Shown piece by piece: positions 1 through 8,530 of a stretch of 64,000 nt of DNA (positions are counted from its first letter, which is position 1; each line of letters begins with the position of its first letter). A program made the translations under genes and the position numbers. Under the pieces are notes generated by a model, which worked only from the letters and a program-made list of their open reading frames with translations, made no database searches and was not told the DNA's origin. The stretch covers positions 1,484,911 through 1,548,910 of the forward strand of contig OZ034970.1 in assembly GCA_964030785.1 (NCBI GenBank), in the 5' to 3' direction. Origin of the DNA: Siderastrea siderea. Lineage: Eukaryota; Cnidaria; Anthozoa; Scleractinia; Rhizangiidae.

Positions 1-790
1 TCAGTCAAAATAGGGCGATTAATGTCAAAAAAGGCGATTTATATTCGAAGTAAATTTTATAATGCTTTAGGGACAGATATTGTGGCAAGTTACTCAGAAA
101 AAGGGAGCAGTTATCGGAAGCAAACTGGTACTCGAGGAAATAAGTTCAATCACTTCACTTTCTTATTCTTATTCAGGCCTGAATATTGCCCATTAATTAG
201 AATACACTCAGTGCTGCTTGAATGTAAATTTTAAAGCGCAAAATATCAATCTTAGCTTTTGGAGCTGACTGTTAGTTTCTCTGCAAACTGATCAGTTTTT
301 CCTGGCAATTTTCATAGAGCGCGATCTATTCAAATGAAGCGATAAAGAATTCTTTACTTACCTCTTACTTCATAAATGTGTAGAGGAAATGACGTTTATG
401 ACATCTTATTCACAAGTTAAGCCTTATTAGAATTGTAAGACGGCAAAATATCATCCAGCCTCAGCTAAACGACCTCGGTCTTGGGGTGGATTTTTGTCTA
501 GATTTTCGACCACTCTCACGACAAAATGGAATAAAATTAGTAAATTAAAATTCTAATAAGGCTTAACTTGTGAATAAGATGTCATAAACGTCAGAACTTG
601 GCCGTTTTAAAAAGTACATTACCAGAATTTTTTTTATAAAGGTTACGTCAACAACGGAATCAATACGCCATTATCTCGCCCGTTCTTTCGTTCCTAGCCC
701 CGCTACATTAATATTTATTTTCGTGAGTGGTTAACTGTTATCCAATCTTGCAAAACATATTAAGCTATTTTCTAAATATTTAACGGTTTT
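1..790. other. AT-rich host flank, no gene recognised
   Basis: AT-rich sequence left of element A1. No convincing coding region; the short open frame near 22-234 has no recognisable domain. It contains one perfect inverted repeat (391-592, listed separately). The boundary with A1 is set at 790/791, because similarity to the second SLOG gene copy (62731 onward on the plus strand) begins at GGCCAATTGC at position 791. Confidence 0.6.
391..592. repeat. Short element with perfect 44-bp inverted repeats
   Basis: Bases 391-434 are the exact reverse complement of 549-592 (44 of 44), separated by 114 bp. The outer ends read GACGTTTATG...CATAAACGTC. Size and perfect arms fit a foldback/MITE-type non-autonomous element. 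No clear target duplication was seen. Confidence 0.75.
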
Positions 791-1180
791 GGCCAATTGC
801 ACGGTCTACCCTGTACCCCCTTTCACGCGTTTACTATCCTTTTCAAAGATGCCAAAAGCATAGATCGTATGCGCTTTTTTAGCAATTTGATAATTGCGTT
901 GCAACAATTGAAGCGTGTAAAAATGAGTAGGCATCCGTTTCCCTAGTTTCTGAGCCGCCTGGTGAAGATGTGGGTTGGCAAGCATCAACACTTCCACCGT
1001 GGAAGGCGTGATGAATTGGGCTCGAGGATGGTTAGGGGGGACCAGGACTTCCACTTGCATACCAAACTGTTTGGCCATTTGTTTGACCAATTCGTCGGTG
1101 CCTGTGGCTCCCCCGGTGTACACCACATGCCCATGGCCAATTTGGAGTTCCAGGGCCTCGAGATCTTGTTCTCCGATCAT
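791..1180 (-). pseudogene. SLOG/DprA-like Rossmann protein, 3'-truncated copy
   Basis: About 125 codons survive of a protein closely similar to the intact 229-aa copy at 62443-63132. Rossmann/SLOG signatures are visible: a GGATGTDELV-type nucleotide-loop near the N-terminus and the motif VKGGTG near the break. Codon 806-808 is a TAG where the intact copy has TGG, and homology ends at 791, so the last ~100 residues are gone. The first in-frame ATG is at 1180, two bases after the stop of the upstream 70-aa ORF (TGA-C-ATG). SLOG proteins (LOG, DprA, YspA groups) bind nucleotides or nucleotide-derived ligands; the ligand here is unknown. Confidence 0.75.
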
Positions 1181-1181
1181 G

Positions 1182-1394
1182 TCATTCGTTGGGAAAAATG
1201 TATCCCGTGTCAGGTCCCACAATGGCTAGAATCTCGGCTGGAGTCAACCCTAAGGCCAAAGCCAAATCAATGAGGTGATGATGTCGACACTGCTGGAACT
1301 TGAAGCCCGCCGCCAGACCTCGTTTGACACGTTCGGCCAGATACTCGTTGTCTGAGGCAAAGTCGTCCCGTTTGAGATCTTGGTAGTAGTCCAT
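1182..1394 (-). CDS. Hypothetical 70-aa protein upstream of the SLOG gene
   Basis: A 70-codon ORF with an ATG at 1394, a minus-strand TATA-like box (TATTTAA, plus 1432-1438) about 38 bp upstream, and a stop (TGA, 1184-1182) one base before the SLOG start. The predicted protein is mostly helical with a His cluster (CRHHH) and an LGLTPAEILAIVG segment resembling a small helix-turn-helix or UBA-like fold, but I do not recognise it. The A2 copy lacks this gene: there the SLOG ATG lies directly behind the TATA-like box. It may therefore be a lineage-specific addition. Confidence 0.5.
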   Translation of the reverse strand: MDYYQDLKRDDFASDNEYLAERVKRGLAAGFKFQQCRHHHLIDLALALGLTPAEILAIVGPDTGYIFPNE

Positions 1395-1431
1395 CTACTT
1401 TGAATGACGAGCCGGAAACAAAGGGAGCTCC

Positions 1432-1544
1432 TTAAATAGGGGCAGCTGACCAATGGGAACACGAGAGGTCCTTCTATGGTCATGAAAAGGTGGGAAATCT
1501 GACCAATCACGTGAGGCCCCAGGAAGGGTTCAGGGGTATAAAAA
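1432..1544. promoter_or_regulatory. Divergent promoter between SLOG and GRF genes (A1)
   Basis: Minus-strand TATA-like box at 1432-1438 and plus-strand TATAAAAA at 1537-1544. Between them lie two CTGACCAAT (CCAAT) elements near 1445 and 1499 and a CACGTG E-box at 1508-1513. The same layout occurs in A2 (63168-63305), so it is a conserved bidirectional promoter. Transcript starts would fall about 30 bp from each TATA, giving very short leaders. Confidence 0.7.
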
Positions 1545-1579
1545 GCCATGCACCGTGGGGGTGAAACAACCTTAGCAGG

Positions 1580-2472
1580 ATGTCCACTGATTTGCACTAT
1601 GGCAATGTCTCTCCAGCGCGTTATCCCAATCCGGGTCGGAAGAGAAAATCGACCAAAAGCGTACACCCTACGGGGAAGAAGAAGAAGGAGAAAGAGAATG
1701 ACCCGGTGGTGACGCCCGAGGACTGTGAGGTCGTGGAAGACACGCGAGCCGCTGTGGAAGACATGATGAAAGAATTGAATGACATGGTGGAGCAATCCGT
1801 CCAAACACCACCGCCACCTCAATTCACATTGACGACCGTGTATCACCAAGCCCAAGACCTCCTTGCACCCAGTTTGGTGGACTATATGGTGTGCCCTTGC
1901 CACGACGTGCGTTTGGAGGCCCGTCAATCTCAAAAAGGATGGCCCTATGTCAAATGTCTCATCCAACCGTGTTTGCTGTTTTGTGGTCAAGACCAAGCCC
2001 CAGACTATATGAAAGCCGTGTATAGTCAACCTCATCCAGAAGTGTGTGACATGTGGAGTTGTTTGCAGTGCTTTTGCCGTGAGCCCGCCACGCTTCAACA
2101 GAGCCATTCCACCACCAACCCCGATTGCTTGTTTTTGACCTGTTCCAAGAAAAAGTGTCACTTCTTCTGGTGGGCTGATCAACCGTTGGGTCCCAAGTAC
2201 TGGAGTTGGGTTCATGACCATCACCCCAAAAAAAGCTGACCCACTCGCTGAACCGCCTTTGTCGACCCGTGATGCACAAGGGTATCCCAAACGGTGGAGT
2301 GGACATCCCAGGCCCACCACCTCGAGTCAGAAGGAAAGAGGACGTGGAACAAGAACGCCCCCTGACAGACTATGAGAAACAGTTGCTGCGAGAAATTCAA
2401 GATCTCAAGAACCGTCAAGAGGTGATGGTGGCTCCACCTCCACCCAAGTACAGTGACTCTGTAGAGAACTGA
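1580..2472 (+). pseudogene. Double GRF-type zinc-finger protein (two frameshifts)
   Basis: ATG at 1580, 36 bp after a TATA box. The first ORF (219 codons) has a Lys/Arg-rich N-terminus (nuclear signal-like), an acidic helix with VEDMMKELNDMVEQ, then two GRF-like zinc modules: VCPC...CLIQPCLLF and CFCREP...CSKKKCHFFWWAD. GRF zinc fingers bind single-stranded DNA in topoisomerase III and APE2, so a DNA replication or repair role is plausible. Compared with the A2 copy (63336-64000), one extra A in the A7 run near 2229 and one extra base near 2294 shift the frame twice; the C-terminal Pro-rich tail continues in another frame to 2472. Confidence 0.75.
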
Positions 2473-2526
2473 CAGAAAGGTCTAGAGACGATCACCCATG
2501 ACTGTCTTGGTCTCTTTTAAGAAATG

Positions 2527-2933
2527 TATAAAGGTCCATGTAGTACGAATAAAATTAGTGTGACCATGGAGTCTGTGTGGTTGTGTTATGCGTGGGAGGG
2601 TCTCTTGTCTCTGGTTCAATGGCAATGTCATCAAACCCTTTGCCAAGTGTTATATGATCACCAACCAGGCGAACCAATCCCCATTCCCCCCCTTGTCCCG
2701 AGGACACGCCTCCTCTCCACGTCTTTGAAGAAACCCAGGTGCATCTCAACCTGTATCGATGGGTGGTGTTTGTCTTATGGTTAAAAGCCCACCCGAAAGC
2801 CTGGCAATGGTATCGAACCATTCAAAAGGCGCACCCGCGTACCGTCCCTTCCATACTCGCCTTATGGGATGAGTGTCAGAAGATATGGCACCTCGCAAGA
2901 AAAAAAAGCTCGATGTCTCACAACAATGGTTGA
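2527..2933 (+). pseudogene. Hypothetical protein, copy 1, one frameshift
   Basis: A TATAAAG box (about 2527-2533) precedes an ATG at 2566 in good context (GACCATGG). The N-terminal half is Trp/Cys-rich (MESVWLCYAWEGLL). The frame changes at a C7 run near 2685-2692. The rest continues in frame 3 with ETQVHLNLYRWVVFVLW and WYRTIQKAHPR, ending at 2933. The end overlaps the integrase ATG at 2885 by about 48 bases. The same frameshift is present in copy 2, so it predates the duplication or is a programmed or systematic slip. Family not recognised. Confidence 0.5.
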
Positions 2934-3161
2934 GCCGTTACCATGATCCTAGAGCCCCCGGCAGTTTAGGAGGCGTGCAACGGTTTGCCAAGGCCCATCA
3001 CCTCCCCTTGAAAAAAGCCCAACGCACCTTGGAAGGGGATTTGGCCTACACGTTACATAAACCGCGACGTCGTCGTTTTCCCATTGTGCCTGTGATTGTC
3101 GGGGGATTGGATGATCAATGGGTGACGGATTTGGTGGAAGTCCAACCCTTGGCCAAGTATA
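2885..3161 (+). pseudogene. Integrase N-terminal fragment (copy 1)
   Basis: This is the first ~92 codons of the integrase: a basic N-terminus (MAPRKKKKLD), a helical N-terminal domain and the first strand of the rve catalytic core with its first catalytic Asp in VTDLVEVQ. At 3161 the sequence leaves the element and the frame ends in unrelated AT-rich sequence. The 1564-bp downstream copy (4449 onward) carries the rest of the gene. Confidence 0.8.
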
Positions 3162-3707
3162 TCACGTTCTTTGGTAATCACAGTGAGCTATAACGAAGAA
3201 GTTAACATGAGACTGTGCTAAAATATTTTCCTTGATATTTCCCCGTTCCCACTTTAATTTTATAAATAACGATTTTTCAGATTTTTCTTGCTAGCCTGTC
3301 ACAGCGTTAACATTCACGTAGAACAATAAACGTGATAAAGCGCTTATGCTTTGTTTTTCATTCCATTCCTCGGGTGATCCATTCCTTGGGTGATAGGTGA
3401 CTAGAATTGACATCGTTTCTTGCAAAAACAATCCAACAAGTCCTACGTACGTTTCTTCAGCTTTCTTCTTGTCAAACCCATTTTCTTCACGAATCGGTTG
3501 ATCGCACGCCGATCATGATTCGTTTTCCCGTTGCATACTCCATCCACTCCTGAATTTCGTCCTCGTACACTTCGGGATATTGCCAGATTTATACTCGTGG
3601 TGAATAACATGTCGTATGCTATTTTCAGGTCAGAAAAGCTAGAATTTTTACTTCACACTTCGGTTTAACTTATTCACGAGAATAAACGCAAGCTTACCAA
3701 GAAAAAG
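3162..3707. other. AT-rich spacer inside element A1
   Basis: 546 bp of AT-rich, host-like sequence between the two copies of the duplicated block. No gene, TIR or target duplication seen. It contrasts sharply in composition with the GC-rich element on both sides. Confidence 0.6.
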
Positions 3708-4036
3708 TCCAAGAAAAAGTGTCACTTCTTCTGGTGGGCTGATCAACCGTTGGGTCCCAAGTACTGGAGTTGGGTTCATGACCATCACCCCAAAAAAAGC
3801 TGACCCACTCGCTGAACCGCCTTTGTCGACCCGTGATGCACAAGGGTATCCCAAACGGTGGAGTGGACATCCCAGGCCCACCACCTCGAGTCAGAAGGAA
3901 AGAGGACGTGGAACAAGAACGCCCCCTGACAGACTATGAGAAACAGTTGCTGCGAGAAATTCAAGATCTCAAGAACCGTCAAGAGGTGATGGTGGCTCCA
4001 CCTCCACCCAAGTACAGTGACTCTGTAGAGAACTGA
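3708..4036 (+). pseudogene. 3' fragment of the GRF zinc-finger gene (copy 2)
   Basis: Partial copy of 2144-2472: it begins in the second GRF motif (KCHFFWWAD), carries the same A7 frameshift, and ends with the Pro-rich tail (VAPPPPKYSDSVEN). There is no start codon of its own, so it is a by-product of the duplication. Confidence 0.75.
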
Positions 4037-4090
4037 CAGAAAGGTCTAGAGACGATCACCCATGACCGTCTTGGTCTCTTTTAAGAAATG

Positions 4091-4497
4091 TATAAAGGTC
4101 CATGTAGTACGAATAAAATTAGTGTGACCATGGAGTCTGTGTGGTTGTGTTATGCGTGGGAGGGTCTCTTGTCTCTGGTTCAATGGCAATGTCATCAAAC
4201 CCTTTGCCAAGTGTTATATGATCACCAACCAGGCGAACCAATCCCCATTCCCCCCCTTGTCCCGAGGACACGCCTCCTCTCCACGTCTTTGAAGAAACCC
4301 AGGTGCATCTCAACCTGTATCGATGGGTGGTGTTTGTCTTATGGTTAAAAGCCCACCCGAAAGCCTGGCAATGGTATCGAACCATTCAAAAGGCGCACCC
4401 GCGTACCGTCCCTTCCATACCCGCCTTATGGGATGAGTGTCAGAAGATATGGCACCTCGCAAGAAAAAAAAGCTCGATGTCTCACAACAATGGTTGA
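4091..4497 (+). pseudogene. Hypothetical protein, copy 2, one frameshift
   Basis: Duplicate of 2527-2933 with the same TATAAAG box (about 4091-4097), ATG at 4130, C7 frameshift and overlap with the integrase start (4449). One substitution (T to C near 4421) distinguishes it from copy 1. It lies in its native position directly upstream of the integrase. Function unknown. Confidence 0.5.
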
Positions 4498-5588
4498 GCC
4501 GTTACCATGATCCTAGAGCCCCCGGCAGTTTAGGAGGCGTGCAACGGTTTGCCAAGGCCCATCACCTCCCCTTGAAAAAAGCCCAACGCACCTTGGAAGG
4601 GGATTTGGCCTACACGTTACATAAACCGCGACGTCGTCGTTTTCCCATTGTGCCTGTGATTGTCGGGGGATTGGATGATCAATGGGTGACGGATTTGGTG
4701 GAAGTCCAACCCTTGGCCAAGTATAATCGTGGCATACGGTATTAACTGACGGTGTTGGATGCCTTGTCCAAATACGCCTGGGTGCAACCCTTGAAAGCCA
4801 AAACTGGGGTGGCGTTGGTCCATGCCTTTGAGAAGATTGTGAAACAAGGGCGACGTCAACCCAATCGGTTGCAAACGGATCGAGGGAAGGAATTTTACAA
4901 CCGCACGTTTCAACGGTGGCTCGACGAGCAGGGCATTAAACATTTTTCGACCGAGAGGGATGCCAAAGCGAGTGTGGTGGAACGATTTAACCGGACCTTG
5001 AAAGAATGTTTGTACCGCTATTTCACCGGCGCCAACACGTTACGGTTTGACGATGTGTTACCCGAGTTGGTGGAAGGGTACAATGCCACGCGTCATCGGA
5101 GTATTGGCATGGCCCCCCAAGACGTGACGTGGGGCAACGAAGAAGCCGTGTGGAAACGATTGTACGACCCCCGTTTGAAAGGAAAGAAACAACTCCAATT
5201 CAAGGTGGGAGATCGGGTGCGTCTCAACAAGATTCATCGTACGTTTGCCAAAGGCTATTTACCCGGTTGGACCGAAGAAGTGTTTGTGGTGCATCGCGTG
5301 GTGCCGGGACCGGTGCCCACCTATAACATTCGCGAATGGGATGACACACCCGTCGATGGCACGTTTTACGAGGCGGATTTACAAAAAGTGCACGTGTCCG
5401 ACCAAGCCTTGTTTCGGATCGAAAAGGTACTTAAGCGTCAAAAAGATCGTCTGTTGGTCAAGTGGAAAGGGTGGCCGGACAAGTCCAATCGTTGGATTGC
5501 CCGTAGAGACATGACCTCTCTTCGACCCCCCAAACGACAAGTCAAGACCAAAGAAACCCCACCCAAGCGAAAAAGACAACAGCAATAA
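4449..5588 (+). pseudogene. Polinton integrase (rve) with C-terminal chromodomain, one in-frame stop
   Basis: A retrovirus-type DDE integrase that would join element ends to host DNA. The ATG is at 4449 with a basic N-terminus. The rve core has catalytic Asp in TDLVEVQ (codon 4692), Asp in QTDRGKEF (4878) and Glu in SVVERFNRT (4980). An SH3-like DNA-binding segment (VGDRVRLNKIHRTFAKG) follows. The C-terminal chromodomain (FRIEKVLKRQ...LLVKWKGW) may target methylated histones. An in-frame TAA at 4743-4745 interrupts the core between the first and second catalytic residues; no frame change occurs. The next gene starts 2 bases after the stop. Confidence 0.9.
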
Positions 5589-5590
5589 TC

Positions 5591-6632
5591 ATGACCTGGG
5601 TCCCCAGCTCTTCGTTTTACGTGACGTTGATGAGTCATGCCGGTCGACGAGAGTTTCCTCAGAACCGGGCGCATCATTTCAGAAACCGGTTGCCCAAACC
5701 CATACGATTTGTGGGACGAGGATGGATGGTGGGCATGGTGAGTTTGTCCTTACCCACCATTCCTGTCGTGGGGGAAGATTTTGTCGGTGATCAAGAGCCT
5801 CTGCTGTACGTGCGATGGCACGAACACGCGCATGCCAAAGACGACTTTGGGGACGATGCATGGTGGTTTCAACAGCACGAATTGACCGTCAAAGGTCAAG
5901 ACATGAAAGAGGAGATGGCCTCGTCGACGGGAGTTCAATTTTTTCACCAACTGGTGTATCGTTACGAGCAAGAACGTGCTAAACGAACCAAACCCAAAAA
6001 CAAATGGGTGGGGAACAATGGACTCAAGTTGTACCCGACCTTTGAATGGACCTCGGAATGGGGATTTGTTGTTGAATACCAGCAATGTGGATTACAAAAC
6101 ACAAGTGGCGCGCGTCTCATGGGGAAAAAGCTTGGCCCGGAAAATGGGATGGATCGAAGAAGTGTCCCCCGGGAAGTATCGCCTGAGGCCCTATCTCTTG
6201 CAAGAATTTCAAGGAATTTCAACCATTCCCACCGAGACGGATGTCCTCGATGGCAACAACAAGCCCACCTTTTGGAAAGTGGATGGGGATTATGTGGTGT
6301 TGAGTCTATCGTGCCATTGGCGTTCTGTGAATGTCAACGACAAGTTTCGTCCCTCGTCGGAATTTCCCTCCACGCGTCCCTTGCACGTGTATTGCGATGT
6401 AGGCACCAGCAGCATGGTAGGCAATCGCATCACGGATCTCTTACGAATAATCAAGTATCACCCTCAAAACACCACCCACTTTGAACCTTGACACATTCAA
6501 TACGTCCCGGTACGCAATGAAGTGGTGGAAATCGTGGAAACGCAGATGGCCGAAACCAATGGGGATCTGGTGCAATTTGGCGAAGGGCATATCCTCCTGA
6601 CCCTCCACTTTAAAAGGGAAGTGGTGGTGTGA
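5591..6632 (+). pseudogene. Penton-like single-jelly-roll capsid protein 1
   Basis: ATG at 5591, two bases after the integrase stop. The N-terminus (SSFYVTLMSHAGRREFP...F.NRLPKPIRF) has the pattern of Polinton minor capsid/penton proteins: a short strand, then F-x-hydrophobic-x-L-P-x-P-I, then a W-x-V-G-L-like strand. It is a tandem paralogue of the next gene. The frame shifts near 5970-6080 into the frame running to 6491, where a TGA (6489-6491) stands in frame; after it the frame continues HIQYVPVRNEVVEIV to 6632. Expected role: vertex protein of the icosahedral shell. Confidence 0.65.
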
Positions 6633-6648
6633 AGAAAAAAAAGACAGA

Positions 6649-7709
6649 ATGTCATTCTACGTGGCGTTACCAAGCCATGCCGACCGACATGAATTTCCCA
6701 ACAACCAAGCCAATTCGTTCAAGATTCGTTTACCTCAACCGTTACGGTTATCCGGAGGTCCATGGCAAGTGGGGTTGAGTGCCATTCTCTTACCGGATAC
6801 GCACGTCAATTTGTACGACTTGGTGCAAAAAGATGGGTACGTTATGTGGACGTCCTGGGACCAAACCTATCCCAAACCGGGTGGAAAAGACGGGGAAACG
6901 GCCAGGCGAGTAGGGACGGCTGAAACCCTCATCAATGACATCCAACATTTGGATTGGGTGGTGGACGGGGTGAGTTTCATGAAAGCGGCAATTACTCACT
7001 TGGAACAACGACGCAAGGAAACGGCGATTCAAGGAGGTCGTTTTACCAATGATCAAGGCAAACACACCTACGTCAAGTTTCGTTGGGAAGGGGACGATCT
7101 CATCATTGACAACACGAATGTCTGCCATTGCAAAACCGACACGCTGGGCCTGTCCATCTACACCAAGTTGGCTCTCAAGATGGGATGGTTACGTAAAATA
7201 GACAGTGGCTTGATTTTGGGGCCTAACTTACAACAAGAATTCATGGGGGATCAAATACCCAACATGAAACAACCGATTGACAACGATTGGAACGATCTGA
7301 ACGACGATCAGCACAACCCGGTCTTTTGGACGGTGCGTTCGTTTTCACCCGATCATTTACAACTGAGTATGAGTTGTACTTAGCGTTTCAAAAAACTTGA
7401 ATGTGGCGTTTCGTGCTTTGGTGTGAGATCCCTCGCGATCGTTGCACATGTACTCGGACGTGGCAGGCAGCACGATTGTGGGCAATCGCGTGACCGATTT
7501 GTTGCGAGAAATCCAGTACAAGCGAGAAGGACGAGACACCCTGTACTTTGAACCGTGGCACATTCAATACCTTCGCAATACCTCCGCTTCGCAATGAAGT
7601 AGTGGAAATCATTCAAATTCAAGTGGCCGAAACGGTTGGCACCGGGGGAGACTTGGTCAAGTTTGGCAAAGGGAACACCATTGTCACGTTGCACTTCAAA
7701 AAGACATAA
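6649..7709 (+). pseudogene. Penton-like single-jelly-roll capsid protein 2
   Basis: ATG at 6649, 17 bp after the previous gene. It starts MSFYVALPSHADRHEFP, a close match to paralogue 1 and to the usual Polinton penton start, followed by FKIRLPQPLRLSG and WQVGLSAI. The first frame stops at 7381-7383 after LSMSC. Homology to paralogue 1 resumes from about 7445 (SDVAGSTIVGNRVTDLL), shifts again near 7570-7590 around a short local repeat (CTTCGCAAT twice), and ends at 7709. Two tandem penton-type genes are unusual and may encode different vertex or spike subunits. Confidence 0.65.
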
Positions 7710-7748
7710 GAAGAAAACGCGTGTGACTTGAAAAGGGAAAACAACAAT

Positions 7749-7934
7749 ATGCCAAAGGCAAGAGCGCGTCGAAAGAGACGTCAACGAGGTGGTCTATTGC
7801 CACTAGCCGCTGTCGTTCCAGCCTTGATGGCTGTGGGGAAGGCCGCGGCTCTAGGTGCGGTGGGTGGTGTGGCGGGTTACGGTGGCAAAAAAGCGATGGA
7901 AGCAGCTACCACTCGGAAGAAAAAACGCAAATGA
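7749..7934 (+). CDS. Small basic hydrophobic core peptide, adenovirus pX/mu-like
   Basis: 61 codons from ATG 7749. It has a basic head (RARRKRRQRGG), a small-residue hydrophobic centre (AVGKAAALGAVGGVAGYGG) and a basic tail (RKKKRK). Size and layout resemble the mu/pX core peptides of adenoviruses and the small basic membrane-active proteins of Polintons; this is an analogy, not a sequence match. It lies between the penton-like genes and the core protein gene and is intact. Confidence 0.55.
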   Translation: MPKARARRKRRQRGGLLPLAAVVPALMAVGKAAALGAVGGVAGYGGKKAMEAATTRKKKRK

Positions 7935-7937
7935 CGG

Positions 7938-7955
7938 TATAAAAAGGGTCACGTG
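7938..7955 (+). promoter_or_regulatory. TATA box plus E-box before the core/MCP genes
   Basis: TATAAAAA at 7938-7945 and CACGTG at 7950-7955, between the basic peptide gene and the ATG at 8003. This is the only TATA in front of the core-MCP cluster, suggesting one start for several genes. Confidence 0.6.
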
Positions 7956-8002
7956 AAGCACAGACCAAAGTTGGTCCTTGGTGAAGAGCAAGAAGAAACA
8001 AC

Positions 8003-8419
8003 ATGCGACGGGGGAGTTTGACACGATTTCGTATGGACGAGTGGTATGATCAATACGGCAACGGGCTGATGAGGGAGGCCGTGCGTGGGGGTTTCCAAGG
8101 CCTTAAAAGGACCCGGAATCCGTTGAAACTGCCTAGTAATACCGTGAGAGGATTAAAAGCAGAGTTATCACGAGGCGTCAAACGCAAACCCGAAGACGTC
8201 ATTAAAAAGGAAATCACCAAACAAGCCAAGAAAGCGTTGAACCAGAAGAACGTGAGAGAAGCCGTGCGTGTGGCCAGTGCCTTGTTTCCCAAACAAACCA
8301 AACGCGCTCGCGATATTTTTGGGGTGCGATGGATCCCGTGCCTTCGCGACCTCGACGGATTCGTAGTGATCGAGGGTTCCCTCAACGGGGTGGTCTGTTT
8401 CCTTTTTGGAAACTCATGA
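8003..8419 (+). CDS. Basic virion core-like protein, probable frameshift near its end
   Basis: 138 codons from ATG 8003. The first ~105 residues are rich in Arg/Lys with helical segments (GLKAELSRGVKRKPEDVIKK, KQAKKALNQKNVREAVR). After a G4 run near 8320 the downstream sequence makes better sense in the next frame (8329-8529), which is Arg-rich, so the last ~30 residues in this frame may be an artefact. The stop TGA (8417-8419) overlaps an ATG at 8416 (ATGA). Position before the MCP and composition suggest a DNA-condensing core protein. Confidence 0.5.
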   Translation: MRRGSLTRFRMDEWYDQYGNGLMREAVRGGFQGLKRTRNPLKLPSNTVRGLKAELSRGVKRKPEDVIKKEITKQAKKALNQKNVREAVRVASALFPKQTKRARDIFGVRWIPCLRDLDGFVVIEGSLNGVVCFLFGNS

Positions 8420-8529
8420 GACGACAACGTGGAGGAGGATTTGATTTTAGAGAACGCTTGGTACGACGACGACGGTATAGAAACCCCGCACGACGACGGG
8501 GTTCGACCACTAGACGACGACGACGTTAA
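8329..8529 (+). CDS. Arg-rich core protein segment or separate small protein
   Basis: An open frame with ATGs at 8329 and 8416. The part from 8416 is a 37-residue Arg-rich peptide (MRRQRGGGFDFRERLVRRRR to a terminal RRRRR). It may be the C-terminus of the preceding core protein after a frameshift, or its own gene starting at the ATGA overlap. It ends TAA-C-ATG, directly against the MCP start. Highly basic composition fits DNA packing inside the virion. Confidence 0.5.
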   Translation: MDPVPSRPRRIRSDRGFPQRGGLFPFWKLMRRQRGGGFDFRERLVRRRRYRNPARRRGSTTRRRRR

Positions 8530-8530
8530 C

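Larger units (their letters stand above)
2144..3161 (+). repeat. 1018-bp duplicated block, copy 1
   Basis: Bases 2144-3161 match 3708-4725 with an offset of exactly 1564 and only about two substitutions seen (near 2505 and 2857). The block spans the 3' end of the GRF gene, the small ORF behind it and the start of the integrase gene. Copy 1 breaks off inside the integrase into AT-rich non-element sequence. Confidence 0.9.
3708..4725 (+). repeat. 1018-bp duplicated block, copy 2
   Basis: Second copy of 2144-3161, about 99.8 percent identical. It starts within the zinc-finger end of the GRF gene (CCAAGAAAAAGTGTC, preceded by a short repeated CAAGAAAAAGTC) and runs directly into the rest of the integrase gene, so this copy has the original downstream junction. 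Confidence 0.9.

Noticed and set aside
806..1222. SLOG ORF starting upstream at 1222
   Set aside because: The codon at 1222 is TTG, not ATG; the first ATG in frame is at 1180, next to the stop of the 70-aa ORF.
1250..2320. Long minus-strand ORF over the GRF gene (also 16053-17039 over PolB)
   Set aside because: Antisense shadows in GC-rich coding sequence; the plus-strand frames carry the domain motifs.
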